Shown: piece by piece, positions 1 through 8,662 of the stretch
Layout: each line of letters opens with the position of its first letter
Position numbering within the stretch: position 1 is the first letter of the stretch
Assembly (NCBI GenBank): GCA_036804505.1
Contig: DAIRSI010000001.1
Location: 1 to 64,000 of the forward strand
Origin: Phocaeicola_A sp036804505
Lineage (GTDB): Bacteria; Bacteroidota; Bacteroidia; Bacteroidales; Bacteroidaceae
Reading direction: 5' to 3'
Length of the DNA stretch: 64,000 nt
Notes under the pieces: model-generated
What the model was told of the DNA's origin: nothing
Seen by the model: only the letters and a program-made list of their open reading frames with translations
The model's database searches: none
Translations under genes and position numbers: made by a program

Positions 1-84
1 CAACAACCCGATTGGAAGAGTTAAGTATGCACTCAGTTAATTCCGCCAACGGGTAGTATTTTATTAATATTAGGTATAATAAGT

Positions 85-969
85 ATGACAGCTATGGCAA
101 ATAATCAGTATGATGCGACATATCACACTCAGCATGTCGGTAGTATCAATGTGTTTTATCGTTGTGCGGGTAATCCTGCAAAGCCAGCCCTTTTGCTCCT
201 GCATGGGTTTCCCTCGGCTTCTCATCAGTTTAGAGAGCTTATCCTCGAATTGATGAACGATTTCTACGTAGTAGCCCCAGACTACCCTGGATTCGGACAA
301 TCGTCTATGCCCAATCGTGAAGAATTTGCTTACACTTTTGATCATTTAGCTCATGTGATAGATGATTTCACCGATTCTATCGGACTAAAGAAATTTGCCA
401 TATTTGTTTTTGATTATGGTGCTCCTATCGGTTTTAGAATTGCACTTTGGCATCCCGAACGTATCACGGCAATAGTTTCTCAAAATGGCAATATATATCA
501 AGAAGGGCTTGGCAAGAAATGGGAGGCTCGTGCCGAATATTGGGTGCACCCAACAAAGGAACTTCGCGAACAATACAAAAGTGCCTTCGCTCCACAAACC
601 ATCATCGGACAATATACAAGCGGTACAGTGCCCGGGAAAGTAGGACCTGATGGTTATACACTTGATATTTTTTACATGCAACGACCAGGAGAAGACGAAA
701 TACAAAGTGACCTTATTTTCGACTATCAGAACAATGTAAAAATGTATCCCGAGTTTCAAGCCTATCTTCGTAAATATCAACCGCCCTTGCTTGCCGTCTG
801 GGGAATGAATGATCCTTCATTTGTTCCTGCTGGCGCATTGGCATTTAGCCGTGATTTGCCTAACGCGAGGATACATCTCATCGACAGTGGGCATTTTGCT
901 TTGGAGACCCATCACCATGAGATAGCTTTAAAGATAAAAGCGTTTCTTAGCACGGTGAATATGCAATAA
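85..969 (+). CDS. alpha/beta hydrolase, epoxide hydrolase/dehalogenase-like
   Basis: A 294-residue alpha/beta-hydrolase-fold enzyme. The oxyanion-hole motif HGFPSAS sits near residue 40. A nucleophile-elbow-like FDYGAPIG places an Asp at residue 110, as in epoxide hydrolases and haloalkane dehalogenases rather than Ser esterases. D243 (WGMNDP) and H270 (SGHFALE) complete a plausible catalytic triad. No signal peptide is visible, so it is probably cytoplasmic. Another start at 94 (MANNQYD) is possible. The substrate cannot be read from the sequence. It stands alone on the + strand, followed by a repeat-bearing gap. Confidence 0.85.
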   Translation: MTAMANNQYDATYHTQHVGSINVFYRCAGNPAKPALLLLHGFPSASHQFRELILELMNDFYVVAPDYPGFGQSSMPNREEFAYTFDHLAHVIDDFTDSIGLKKFAIFVFDYGAPIGFRIALWHPERITAIVSQNGNIYQEGLGKKWEARAEYWVHPTKELREQYKSAFAPQTIIGQYTSGTVPGKVGPDGYTLDIFYMQRPGEDEIQSDLIFDYQNNVKMYPEFQAYLRKYQPPLLAVWGMNDPSFVPAGALAFSRDLPNARIHLIDSGHFALETHHHEIALKIKAFLSTVNMQ

Positions 970-1049
970 TATACATGAACTATTGAATAAGTTCGCGTAT
1001 ACCTACAACGTTTTTTGTTAAGTGAGCGCAGAAAAGGTTGGATGCGTCT

Positions 1050-1266
1050 AACATCCAAATGTGCGCTACATCGATTGAAAGATATTTCATAAGATACAAA
1101 AGGTAAGGATCTCTCTTACAAACGTTCATGTATTATGATCCAACATGGGATCATGGAGAAATGCGCTACGAATGTACGCTACCAAAAGTCTTAAATTTTG
1201 TTACTCAATTGTCATTCAATGAGTTCAAAAGCATGAGAATTTTACACCATGGCCCCAAGCGGATCA
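1050..1266 (+). repeat. 217-bp direct repeat, copy 1
   Basis: This block matches 3104-3320 over 217 bp with no gaps and about 11 mismatches (about 95% identity, counted by eye). It contains a 7-bp stem ATGATCC/GGATCAT around a 6-base loop, a shorter stem GTAAG/CTTAC, and several TGCGCTAC-like words. An open frame from the ATG at 1130 covers about 60 codons, but differences between the copies within it are nearly all amino-acid changing, so coding is doubtful. Just downstream lies a hairpin (GAGTTC/GAACTC) near 1278-1293. The rest of the 970-1428 gap shows nothing else. Confidence 0.85.
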
Positions 1267-1428
1267 CTAAGAGAAGGAGTTCATTTGAACTCTTTCATAT
1301 TTTATAAAACAATCTACACAAAGTATTGAGTGTCTGCCCTAGTACAGTCATCTACCCATAATTCTTCATCATTTGCCCAATATTCTATTATTATTGTTGT
1401 TCTTCCTTGTATCTGGACGTATGATGGA

Positions 1429-2709
1429 TTATCCCATTTTTAGGAATGCGAAATACGTGTCGGCCAAATCCTGCAAGCTTACTTCTTTCTGAGAAAATCT
1501 TAGCCAATCGATATCGGAAATTCGCTCTTCAATTGTTCTGTGGTCTGAAAATGTGGCTGATATGTAATGTTTACCGTCATGCTCGGTAGCAGTCAGATTC
1601 TCATATTGCAACGCATCATGTGAATAAACCAAGGAATAGGAAGCATCCCTTACTCTGCCTTGAGCCATGCGAAGCACTCCTTTATCCTCCAGATCGTGAA
1701 TATCACGGGCGGCAGTATCAGCTGATATTTTGCATAACTTAGCATAATTCTTAATAGTAAGTTTGGCATCATATCCATCTAAATATGTATTAAGTACATT
1801 TTTCTCGCGCTCAGACATAGAACTATGTGAATGTAAACGCCAGAAGATTGACTTGCGAAGAACGCCACTCAACATGGTATACGACTCCATTACTGCATTG
1901 TCGATGCATTTCAGATACCATGCCAGCCATTCGGTCAAATCACCTTTACCATGCTGGGTATGCTCAAGTACATCATAGTATGCAGATTTCTCTTTATTTA
2001 TCTCAGAAGAAACGCTATAGAAACGATGACCATTACTTTCGGTCTGGGCAAGAATCATATCAGAGATGGCTCGCGCTATTCGGCCATTTCCATCATCAAA
2101 AGGGTGAATGCTCACAAACCAGAAATGTGCAACAGCAGATTTAATATATGATGGCTTGACATCTTTATCGTTGAGCCAATCGATAAAAAGTTTCATCTCT
2201 GAAGGGACTTTCTCAGCTTCAGGCGCACGATAATGTACTTTCTCACGACCAAACATACCAGACACAACTTGCATGGGCCCTGTGCGATAGGCTCCAACAT
2301 GAATTTCCGAAAGTCCACTTCGTCCTGTGGGGAATAATGCCCCATGCCAGGAGAAAAGCCTTTTTTCAGATAGCGGTTTTATATAATTTGTTGTAGCATC
2401 GAGCATCATTTCTACAATGCCATCTACATAATGCGTTGGAGCTTTTTCATCGGCAACTTTGATACCCAACTTTCGAGCTACAGAAGATCGCACTTCTGAC
2501 GAATCAAGGATAATACCTTCAATTGCCGATGAAGCCACAATGTCATTAGCAATGGTTTCAGTAGCTGTAGATAGTTGTGCATCGAATCCGATAACACTCA
2601 ATCTTCCCGCAAGAAAACCAGTTTCACGGTTCACTTGCGCCGTGAGATCTATCAGTTGGTTGGTATCCCAACGAAAATCTGTCCAGTTCTCTCTTTCATG
2701 AATAAACAT
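1429..2709 (-). CDS. Fic family protein with DUF4172-like N-terminus
   Basis: A 426-residue Fic-domain enzyme. The canonical motif HPFDDGNGRIAR is intact at residues 202-213, so AMP or another nucleotide moiety can be transferred to target hydroxyls. The inhibitory-helix motif S-x-x-x-E-G lies at residues 60-65 (SSAIEG), which fits a class II Fic protein with intramolecular autoinhibition. The N-terminus (FIHERENWTDFRWD) resembles DUF4172, and the C-terminal 130 residues look like a winged-helix region. No antitoxin gene adjoins it, consistent with in-cis inhibition. Long direct repeats flank it on both sides, suggesting acquisition or duplication as a cassette. The targets are unknown. Confidence 0.9.
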   Translation of the reverse strand: MFIHERENWTDFRWDTNQLIDLTAQVNRETGFLAGRLSVIGFDAQLSTATETIANDIVASSAIEGIILDSSEVRSSVARKLGIKVADEKAPTHYVDGIVEMMLDATTNYIKPLSEKRLFSWHGALFPTGRSGLSEIHVGAYRTGPMQVVSGMFGREKVHYRAPEAEKVPSEMKLFIDWLNDKDVKPSYIKSAVAHFWFVSIHPFDDGNGRIARAISDMILAQTESNGHRFYSVSSEINKEKSAYYDVLEHTQHGKGDLTEWLAWYLKCIDNAVMESYTMLSGVLRKSIFWRLHSHSSMSEREKNVLNTYLDGYDAKLTIKNYAKLCKISADTAARDIHDLEDKGVLRMAQGRVRDASYSLVYSHDALQYENLTATEHDGKHYISATFSDHRTIEERISDIDWLRFSQKEVSLQDLADTYFAFLKMG

Positions 2710-2762
2710 ATCCTATCTAATTATAACCGTAAAATTAGATAATAAAATTGTAGAAAACAAAC

Positions 2763-2796
2763 ATTTGCGGCTAAAATCATAAAATAAGCCGCAAAT
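2763..2796. promoter_or_regulatory. 10-bp inverted repeat upstream of fic
   Basis: ATTTGCGGCT and AGCCGCAAAT form perfect 10-bp arms separated by 14 bases, about 55 bases upstream of the fic start. A weaker GCGG...CCGC pair follows at about 2813-2826. The position fits an operator or a leader hairpin for fic, possibly autoregulatory given the winged-helix-like Fic C-terminus. No regulator is identified. Confidence 0.45.
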
Positions 2797-3103
2797 TTTG
2801 CGGATAGTGCTGGCGGATAAGCCGCATTAAGCTTGATTTAACCAAAAAATAATAGATAGCAAGATGCAACGATTATACAACTTCGTTCATTTACAAGCTC
2901 AAATTCTCATAAGTTTATTGATTTCTTGGTTAAGTCCGCTAAAAGTTCTCATTGGAAAAGATAAAAAACACCATTTTTAGTACTAAATTCTTTATTCACA
3001 AATAATTTACTTACCTTTATTCCGCTATTTAGAGGTAGAGTTAAAGACCTTCACTTTCAAGTTATTGTCCCAAGCCCTTCTCTTAAAGTTCGCATGTGAC
3101 CCC
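2797..3103. other. AT-rich gap without a recognisable gene
   Basis: Between the fic upstream hairpin and repeat copy 2 there is AT-rich sequence with stops in all frames. I see no tRNA, transposase remnant or clear promoter here. Confidence 0.5.
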
Positions 3104-3320
3104 AACATCAAAATGTGCGCTACAGCGATTGAAAGATATTTCATAAGATATAAAAGGTAAGGATCTCTCTTACAAAGGGTCATGTATTATGATCCAACAT
3201 GGGATCATGGAGAAATGCGCTACAAATGTGCGCTACCAAAAATCTTAAATTTTGTTACTCAATTGACATTCAATGAGTTCGAAAGCATAAGAATTTTACA
3301 CCATGGCCCCAAGCGGATCA
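3104..3320 (+). repeat. 217-bp direct repeat, copy 2
   Basis: Second copy of the element at 1050-1266, same orientation and length. In both copies a frame opening with ATG (3113 here) is interrupted after about 15 codons by the same TAA and then resumes in phase. Either a pseudogene was duplicated or the element is non-coding. A strong hairpin with U-tracts on both strands follows immediately. Confidence 0.85.
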
Positions 3321-3323
3321 CAA

Positions 3324-3357
3324 AAAAGAGGAACTACATTTCTGAAGTTCCTCTTTT
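3324..3357 (-). terminator. bidirectional rho-independent terminator
   Basis: AAAAGAGGAACT pairs perfectly with AGTTCCTCTTTT (12 bp) around a 10-base loop. It lies 38 bases beyond the stop of the short-chain dehydrogenase on the - strand and directly after repeat copy 2 on the + strand, with T-runs in both directions. Confidence 0.75.
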
Positions 3358-3395
3358 TGTATATATGTCTTTAATGATCATACATCATATAAAAT

Positions 3396-4142
3396 TTACC
3401 AAGGCAAAGTTTTACCATAGCGGAAGAATCCACCTGTAGGTCCGTCATTAGGAAGAGTGGCTGCCCATACTACATATTTGGCACTTTCATCAGGTGAAAG
3501 TCCCCCAAAGTTATTCATATCATACGATGCAGTAATGCCTGGACAAACCGAATTAACAAGGATATGGTCTACCTTGAATTCTCGTGCCGCTTTGATTGTA
3601 ATTCCATTGACGGCAAGTTTCGTGATACCGTACAGACTAATTGGCCATTCAGCCATAGGGCCATCTTCCGAACGCAAGAGTCCAAATTCTTTGTCACCAT
3701 ACGAACCCGCACCGCTCGACACATTCACCACTCTGCCGCTGCCACTGACTTTGAGCAGAGGATGCATCGTGCGTGTCATGATCCATGTACCTATCACATT
3801 AGTGTTTATCTCCTTACGCAATTCGTTATTGCTGATTTCATCCATAGTGCCCATTGAACCGTCGCGCAGCATGGCGGCATTATTGATGAGCACATCCAAC
3901 TTGCCATACTTTTCTTGAATATACTTGGCAGAATCATAAATGGTCTTCTCGTCGAGCAAATCTATCTTTATTCCTTCTGCACTGCTTCCCTCGGTAGCCA
4001 GCTCCTCGGCCAATTGCGCCGCCTGTTCCAGCTTGCGCGCACTGATGATAACGTGATAACCCAATTTGCCCAGTTGCTTGGCTGTAGCAAATCCTAAACC
4101 TTGCCGGCGACCGGCACCAGTGATTAATGCAATCTTTTTCAT
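3396..4142 (-). CDS. short-chain dehydrogenase/reductase (SDR)
   Basis: A 248-residue classical SDR. The Rossmann signature TGAGRRQGLG is at residues 8-17, the NNAA motif near residue 87, the catalytic Ser in NVSSG, and the YxxxK pair in YGITK. Such enzymes oxidise or reduce alcohol/carbonyl groups with NAD(P)(H); the substrate is not evident. The 13-residue run after the glycine motif suggests no membrane segment, so it is cytoplasmic. It is divergent from the flavin-reductase-like gene, and an AraC regulator two genes away could control both. It has its own -7 element at 4197-4204 and a downstream terminator. Confidence 0.9.
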   Translation of the reverse strand: MKKIALITGAGRRQGLGFATAKQLGKLGYHVIISARKLEQAAQLAEELATEGSSAEGIKIDLLDEKTIYDSAKYIQEKYGKLDVLINNAAMLRDGSMGTMDEISNNELRKEINTNVIGTWIMTRTMHPLLKVSGSGRVVNVSSGAGSYGDKEFGLLRSEDGPMAEWPISLYGITKLAVNGITIKAAREFKVDHILVNSVCPGITASYDMNNFGGLSPDESAKYVVWAATLPNDGPTGGFFRYGKTLPW

Positions 4143-4196
4143 ATTCTTTCTATTTATTATTATATTGAATGATATGCTTTATTTCTTTTTCGAATG

Positions 4197-4204
4197 CAAA
4201 GGTA
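4197..4204 (-). promoter_or_regulatory. -7 element for the SDR gene
   Basis: TACCTTTG on the - strand, 55 bases upstream of the SDR start, matches the Bacteroidetes -7 consensus TAnnTTTG. No clear -33 TTTG is seen. Confidence 0.5.
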
Positions 4205-4344
4205 GGACGTTTCCTACAGACCTCGGTTCTGTATATTACGGATTGATTTATCAGTTTTACAGATGTTTTATCATTACAGAAACTATCAGTAATATGAATA
4301 AAAAAACCGTTAATTCAGATAACACAGATGTCTAATAAAGGCTA

Positions 4345-4352
4345 TAATTTTG
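4345..4352 (+). promoter_or_regulatory. -7 element for the flavin-reductase-like gene
   Basis: TAATTTTG matches TAnnTTTG. It overlaps the first in-frame ATG (4350), which therefore cannot be the translation start, and supports the ATG at 4380. Confidence 0.6.
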
Positions 4353-4379
4353 CATCGTCAAAACAAAATTATAAGAATA

Positions 4380-4949
4380 ATGAAAAAGAATATTGGATCT
4401 AAATTAGCATTGTATCCCACACCCGCGACAGTAGTAGGGACAGTAGAAGAGAGTGGCAAGGTGAATTTTCTCTTGGTTGCCCATGTAGGTATTGTCAGCC
4501 ATAGCAAACTACTGCTCAGCATGCACAGTTCACACTTTAGTAATGTGACTGTAAAGGCGACAAAAAGATTGTCGGTAAACATTATCGATGAGAAATTCGT
4601 AGCACAGGCCGACTATACGGGTACTGTGAGTGGAGCTATGACGGACAAGTCTCACGCTTTCGATTACCATCTGGGTGAAAACGGGACACCTGTCATTGAA
4701 GACAGTCCGCTGGTCATGGAGTGTGAAGTGATTGACATATACAAAATAGACGGATTTGAGAACTTCATCTGTTCAATTAAGAACACTTATATTGAAGAAA
4801 ATCTTCTGACGGAAAATGGCAAGATAGACTATACACATCTGAAGCCTGTACTCTTTGAAATGCCCACTTATAAATATCTGCGTACAGGCGAAGTCATAGG
4901 TGACTGTGTGAAAATGGGTAAGGCTTATGGGGCAGAACTCGGAAAGTAA
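4380..4949 (+). CDS. flavin reductase-like (flavoredoxin-type) protein
   Basis: About 189 residues resembling FMN-binding split-barrel flavin reductases. The N-terminal part (LYPTPATVVGT...NFLLVAHVGIVSHSK) matches the strand and loop pattern that holds FMN phosphate in this family, followed by a T-x-R/K-LSVNI segment. Members reduce flavin or act as electron-transfer flavoproteins in the cytoplasm. The start at 4380 is preferred because the ATG at 4350 lies within the -7 element. It precedes an AraC gene by 65 bases in the same direction and is divergent from an SDR, suggesting a small redox unit of unknown physiological substrate. Confidence 0.8.
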   Translation: MKKNIGSKLALYPTPATVVGTVEESGKVNFLLVAHVGIVSHSKLLLSMHSSHFSNVTVKATKRLSVNIIDEKFVAQADYTGTVSGAMTDKSHAFDYHLGENGTPVIEDSPLVMECEVIDIYKIDGFENFICSIKNTYIEENLLTENGKIDYTHLKPVLFEMPTYKYLRTGEVIGDCVKMGKAYGAELGK

Positions 4950-5014
4950 TGAATTGAGCACTGTCATTTTCATTATTTCTTTGTATATTTGCCATTGAAT
5001 AAATACAAAATCTG

Positions 5015-5917
5015 ATGATGGAAGATATCATACAAGTACACGACGTAAACGACTATACCGACTATTTCGGGTTGGAGAAGACCGATCCGCTGATCGGGCT
5101 TGTCGACCTTACAACGGCTAAAAATTGGCCGCAGGAGTTTCATCTTACGTTTGATGTATATGCTATGCTGCTCATGGGTACCCATTGCGGTGAGATACGC
5201 TATGGACGGCACAGCAAGTACGACTTTGACGCTGGCACCATCATCACTTACGCCCCTGGACAGACTATCAATGTGAAGATTCTCCCAGGAGAGCGACCTT
5301 CTGCCCGAGGAATACTCTTTCATCCCGACTATATCCACGGAACATCGCTTGCTGGCAGCATCAGCCGTTTTTCCTTCTTCTCCTATGCCGCCAACGAGGC
5401 ATTGTATGTTTGCAGCGATGAACGCCAATTGTTCTTTGATAATCTGGAACGGATTCGCTTAGAGCTGAATAGACCTCAAGATCTTCTCAGCCGTAATATT
5501 GTGTGCCTGAATATCGAACTGCTGCTCAATTACTGTTCGCGTTTTTATGCCCGCCAGTTTGATACGCGTAAGGAACCCGAACATGATGTGCTTGTGAAAT
5601 TCGAAAAGTTGCTCTTCGAATATTTCTCGTCAGACAGACCTCTGCAAATAGGGCTGCCGACAGTGAAATATTTTGCCGACAACGTGTATCTTTCGCCCAA
5701 TTATTTCGGAGATATGATTAAATTGCAGACAGGCAGTAGTGTCCGTGACATCATCCATAAGGCTGTAATCGGTACCGCCAAAGATCGATTACTTATGAAT
5801 AATGACCCGATAAACGAAATAGCTTACAGCATGGGATTTCAGACCATTCAGCATTTCAGCTCTGTTTTCAAAAAAGCCACTGGCATGTCGCCGCTGGCTT
5901 TCAGAAAAGGAAAATGA
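5015..5917 (+). CDS. AraC family transcriptional regulator
   Basis: A 300-residue regulator with an N-terminal cupin-like sensing region and a C-terminal AraC-type double helix-turn-helix (about residues 205-298). The second HTH (INEIAYSMGFQTIQHFSSVFKKATGMSPLAFRK) matches the family signature. A TATATTTG -7 element lies at 4984-4991. It follows the flavin-reductase-like gene and may regulate it and the divergent SDR; this is inferred from position only. It converges on a decayed acetyltransferase. Confidence 0.9.
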   Translation: MMEDIIQVHDVNDYTDYFGLEKTDPLIGLVDLTTAKNWPQEFHLTFDVYAMLLMGTHCGEIRYGRHSKYDFDAGTIITYAPGQTINVKILPGERPSARGILFHPDYIHGTSLAGSISRFSFFSYAANEALYVCSDERQLFFDNLERIRLELNRPQDLLSRNIVCLNIELLLNYCSRFYARQFDTRKEPEHDVLVKFEKLLFEYFSSDRPLQIGLPTVKYFADNVYLSPNYFGDMIKLQTGSSVRDIIHKAVIGTAKDRLLMNNDPINEIAYSMGFQTIQHFSSVFKKATGMSPLAFRKGK

Positions 5918-5926
5918 AAGTAGAGT

Positions 5927-6495
5927 TTAATATAACTTATTGTTTGGAAGTGTTTTGATTACCTTGGCCGGATTACCTCACACAACGACATTATCAGGAA
6001 CGTCTTTCGTGACAACTGTGCCTGCAGCAACTACTGAATTCTCATCGGCAGTGATTCCCGGGCATAACGTTGCACCAGCCCCAATCCAGACATTGCGTTT
6101 GATATGAACGGATTTAACATGAAGCGTATTACGGTCCATAAAATCATGATTGGGGTGAGGATCTTCACACATAGCGCAACCATCACCTCATCGTCTATTC
6201 GGATGCCACCGATAGCCACCGTCACAAAACTATGGTTTATAAAAACTTTCTCCCCAATAGTAATGCAGTTTGCGCGATCCATCTGTTGAAGAGGCATAAG
6301 CGCGGCACCCTTTGGTAATCCGCCATTGAACAGCTCTTTCTGCAAAACGCTGATTTGTCCAGAACCAGGCTCCAAACCATTGATTCTGAAACACAATTTC
6401 TTGCAACGTATAATTTCTTTCACTTCTTCCGAGTACTCAGGCATATTCATATCTAAAATTTTTTTCATCTGAATTTCACAAATTTTACAGTCCAT
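5927..6495 (-). pseudogene. maltose/galactoside O-acetyltransferase-like pseudogene
   Basis: Two overlapping frames together encode a left-handed beta-helix sugar acetyltransferase (LacA/Maa type): an N-terminal EIIRCKKLCFRINGLEPG region, the hexapeptide core (IDDEVMVALCVKILT), then in another frame PNHDFMDR...VWIGAGATLCPGIT...VVAAGTVVTKDVP. The frame breaks at the four-G run 6152-6155; one more base would restore VKILTPNHDF. A second lesion, a TGA at 5978-5980, replaces the usual Ala before GNPAKVIK. With two disabling changes the gene is very probably dead, or a sequencing error affects at least the homopolymer. Confidence 0.85.
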
Positions 6496-6505
6496 CTAGG
6501 GAACA

Positions 6506-6724
6506 CTAATCGTTTATCTTGCAGTTTCTCAGCAGCATTTCACCGTTAGAACCGTCATTGGGGCTGTAGAAGCATTTGTCTGTATCAAGTTTGCGTATTG
6601 CCTTCATTTCGCTTTCAGACAATTCAAAATCGAACACATGGATGTTGTCTTGAATATGCCGGGGCGATGTAGACTTAGGTAGCAAGACAATAAGCCATAA
6701 GTTGCATAAACAATTCTGAACCAT
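6506..6724 (-). pseudogene. aldo/keto reductase C-terminal remnant
   Basis: A 72-residue frame whose middle part reads LPKSTSPRHIQDN followed by FDFELSESEMKAI. This is the conserved cofactor-binding end of aldo/keto reductases, a family of about 280 residues. The barrel and the catalytic Asp-Tyr-Lys-His residues are missing and the first dozen residues look unrelated. It sits 10 bases from the broken acetyltransferase, so the two form a decaying block. Confidence 0.75.
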
Positions 6725-6737
6725 CTTTCAATAGTTA

Positions 6738-6769
6738 TTTGGAAATCAGGCTTTTTTGCATTAAATTTG
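6738..6769 (+). promoter_or_regulatory. promoter of the duplicated-domain lipoprotein
   Basis: TTTG at 6738-6741, a 20-base spacer and TAAATTTG at 6762-6769 match the Bacteroidetes housekeeping promoter exactly, 54 bases upstream of the start codon. Confidence 0.7.
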
Positions 6770-6822
6770 CACCCTATGCTCTACTTTATTTTAGTATTTA
6801 ATCACAAAAAAACATAATAACA

Positions 6823-8379
6823 ATGAAGAATCTATTATTTTTCACCTTCATTATCTTGTCTCTGATATCTTGTTCTAATGAGTCCACAGAACCACATAAG
6901 CCCACACCTGAGCTAGAAGTCAAAATCAATGACTTGGAAAGTTATTTTACATTTGACCGTGGCTTAACTGTGGATGCAACGCTGAATCAAATCAAAGCCA
7001 CAGGTGAAGAAAAAACGATTAATTCCAAAAAAATCACAGTTACTAAAATTACTGAAATATCCTCCGACAATGTGAATGGTACATTTAAATTGCAATTTGA
7101 AGGATCTATTAATCGTAAAGCATATTCCGTAATATTTGAATTCGTAGGTTTCACTAAAGTGCCTGCATCGGCAATCGAAGTTAGTATCAATGACTTAGAA
7201 ACCTATTTTGAATTCGACAAAGCCAAGAGGGTAAGTGCCGCCCTTGACCAAATCAAGAAAATAGGTGTAGAAAAAAGTATCAACTCTAAAAAAATCAAAA
7301 TTGACATCGTTGAGGTTATTTCCTCTGATGATCAAAGTGGCACATTGAAACTTCACATCAAGGGAACTGTCAATAACAACCATTTTGCTAAAGATACCGA
7401 ATTTTCTGGCTTCGCAAAAACTTCAGTTTCCCTTACCTCCTACGAAATTGGTAGTAGAGGATATGCGCAATGGTCGGTAGATCCTAGCGTATATCTCAAA
7501 GATTTTAATCTAGACAAACTACTACTTGATAAGGACCCTGCATTTTTCTCTGTCGAATATCTGAAGAAATTCGTAAACTTCTACGCTTCATCTACGGGCG
7601 GTCAGCACAGACTGCTCACACCTGAAGAAGTCAACGGAATTAGTATTAAAGATATTGCTTTCGGAGCTAATAACACCATAACATTCCGCACAGAGTATCA
7701 ATCCATTAAAAGCTCTGTTGTAAGCAGTCTTGAATTCGACAAAGAGACGCACTATGGAATGAAAATCACTCTTAATAGCGACTTCATTTCTAAACGCTAT
7801 ATGCGTGGAGTTTTCAATCGTCTAGGAGAATTTGTACAAGGGCTGCTTGAGTATGACCGCACACACTATGCGGCGATTCTAGATGCCGATTCCTACGAAG
7901 ACAATCATTCCAACAGTATCGGGTTAAACGTTCAATTCCAGAATGTCAAAAATGGAGAGTTGATTACCAATCTCCACAAAAACATATCTGGATTCAAACC
8001 GCTTTCCGACTTGAAGAATGAATTGCTACTAGTATCCTCAAGCTCGCTAGAAGACTATATGAAGAGCAAATCTCTCACCACCAAAACAGCAGATAAAAGA
8101 AATGAATTTCTAAAAGCCACAATCGCTACTTGGATAAAGAAACTCCAATTTAGCATTAGCCGGAACAAAGGCATATATAAGTTGGAATGGAACGACCAAT
8201 ATACAGCTCTATATGGCAATGGCGAGATTAGAGATGTCTATTTAGAACATCCAAGTTTCACTGTCGTTTCATCAAGTATAGACGGCAATATCCTAAAGCT
8301 CAGTCTCCAACTCACAGCTGTAAATGGAGAATCCCTGTCAAATCTCAATTATGATATTGAAGTTAGAAATATAAAATAA
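6823..8379 (+). CDS. lipoprotein with duplicated N-terminal domain
   Basis: A 518-residue exported lipoprotein with the lipobox LISC at Cys 17. Two homologous modules of about 85 residues follow (about 31-115 and 122-205). Both start with K/S-INDLE-S/T-YF, share INSKKI in the middle, and end in GF-T/A-K. The remaining 310 residues show no family I recognise and lack catalytic motifs. It is probably anchored in the outer membrane. Its own promoter and a strong terminator make it a single-gene unit. The function is unknown. Confidence 0.85.
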   Translation: MKNLLFFTFIILSLISCSNESTEPHKPTPELEVKINDLESYFTFDRGLTVDATLNQIKATGEEKTINSKKITVTKITEISSDNVNGTFKLQFEGSINRKAYSVIFEFVGFTKVPASAIEVSINDLETYFEFDKAKRVSAALDQIKKIGVEKSINSKKIKIDIVEVISSDDQSGTLKLHIKGTVNNNHFAKDTEFSGFAKTSVSLTSYEIGSRGYAQWSVDPSVYLKDFNLDKLLLDKDPAFFSVEYLKKFVNFYASSTGGQHRLLTPEEVNGISIKDIAFGANNTITFRTEYQSIKSSVVSSLEFDKETHYGMKITLNSDFISKRYMRGVFNRLGEFVQGLLEYDRTHYAAILDADSYEDNHSNSIGLNVQFQNVKNGELITNLHKNISGFKPLSDLKNELLLVSSSSLEDYMKSKSLTTKTADKRNEFLKATIATWIKKLQFSISRNKGIYKLEWNDQYTALYGNGEIRDVYLEHPSFTVVSSSIDGNILKLSLQLTAVNGESLSNLNYDIEVRNIK

Positions 8380-8406
8380 CAGCGAAAACATATAATTTCT
8401 GAACTA

Positions 8407-8438
8407 GGGTGCATGTTAATAACGATGCACCCTTTTTT
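8407..8438 (+). terminator. rho-independent terminator
   Basis: GGGTGCAT pairs with ATGCACCC (8 bp, 10-base loop) and is followed by six T residues, 27 bases after the lipoprotein stop. Confidence 0.85.
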
Positions 8439-8631
8439 AGTTATATAATACAAGCGATCATTTTCTACATAATAGCAATTGCCCTTTTCTAATAAAGAAA
8501 CTCCTCTATCAATTATGATGCCAAACAAATATCACATTGATTATGAAATTTAAGAAATCCATTATAATAGTCATACAAGAACATAGCAGGTTAATATAGC
8601 TTAAATAATATATTCTTTAATGCGTTTAGCA

Positions 8632-8639
8632 TACCTTTG
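8632..8639 (+). promoter_or_regulatory. -7 element
   Basis: TACCTTTG, 23 bases upstream of the start at 8663, matches TAnnTTTG. The preceding gap (8439-8631) shows nothing else. Confidence 0.5.
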
Positions 8640-8662
8640 CTCATAAATTAAAATGGAATGAA

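Noticed and set aside
70..345. Antisense frame over the alpha/beta hydrolase
   Set aside because: No family likeness and fully shadowed by a gene with intact catalytic residues.
1827..2151. Forward frames inside fic
   Set aside because: Out-of-frame shadows of the Fic domain, with no family motif.
3182..3439. 85-codon frame beginning in repeat copy 2
   Set aside because: Crosses the terminator hairpin and the end of the SDR gene; repeat copy differences are mostly amino-acid changing.
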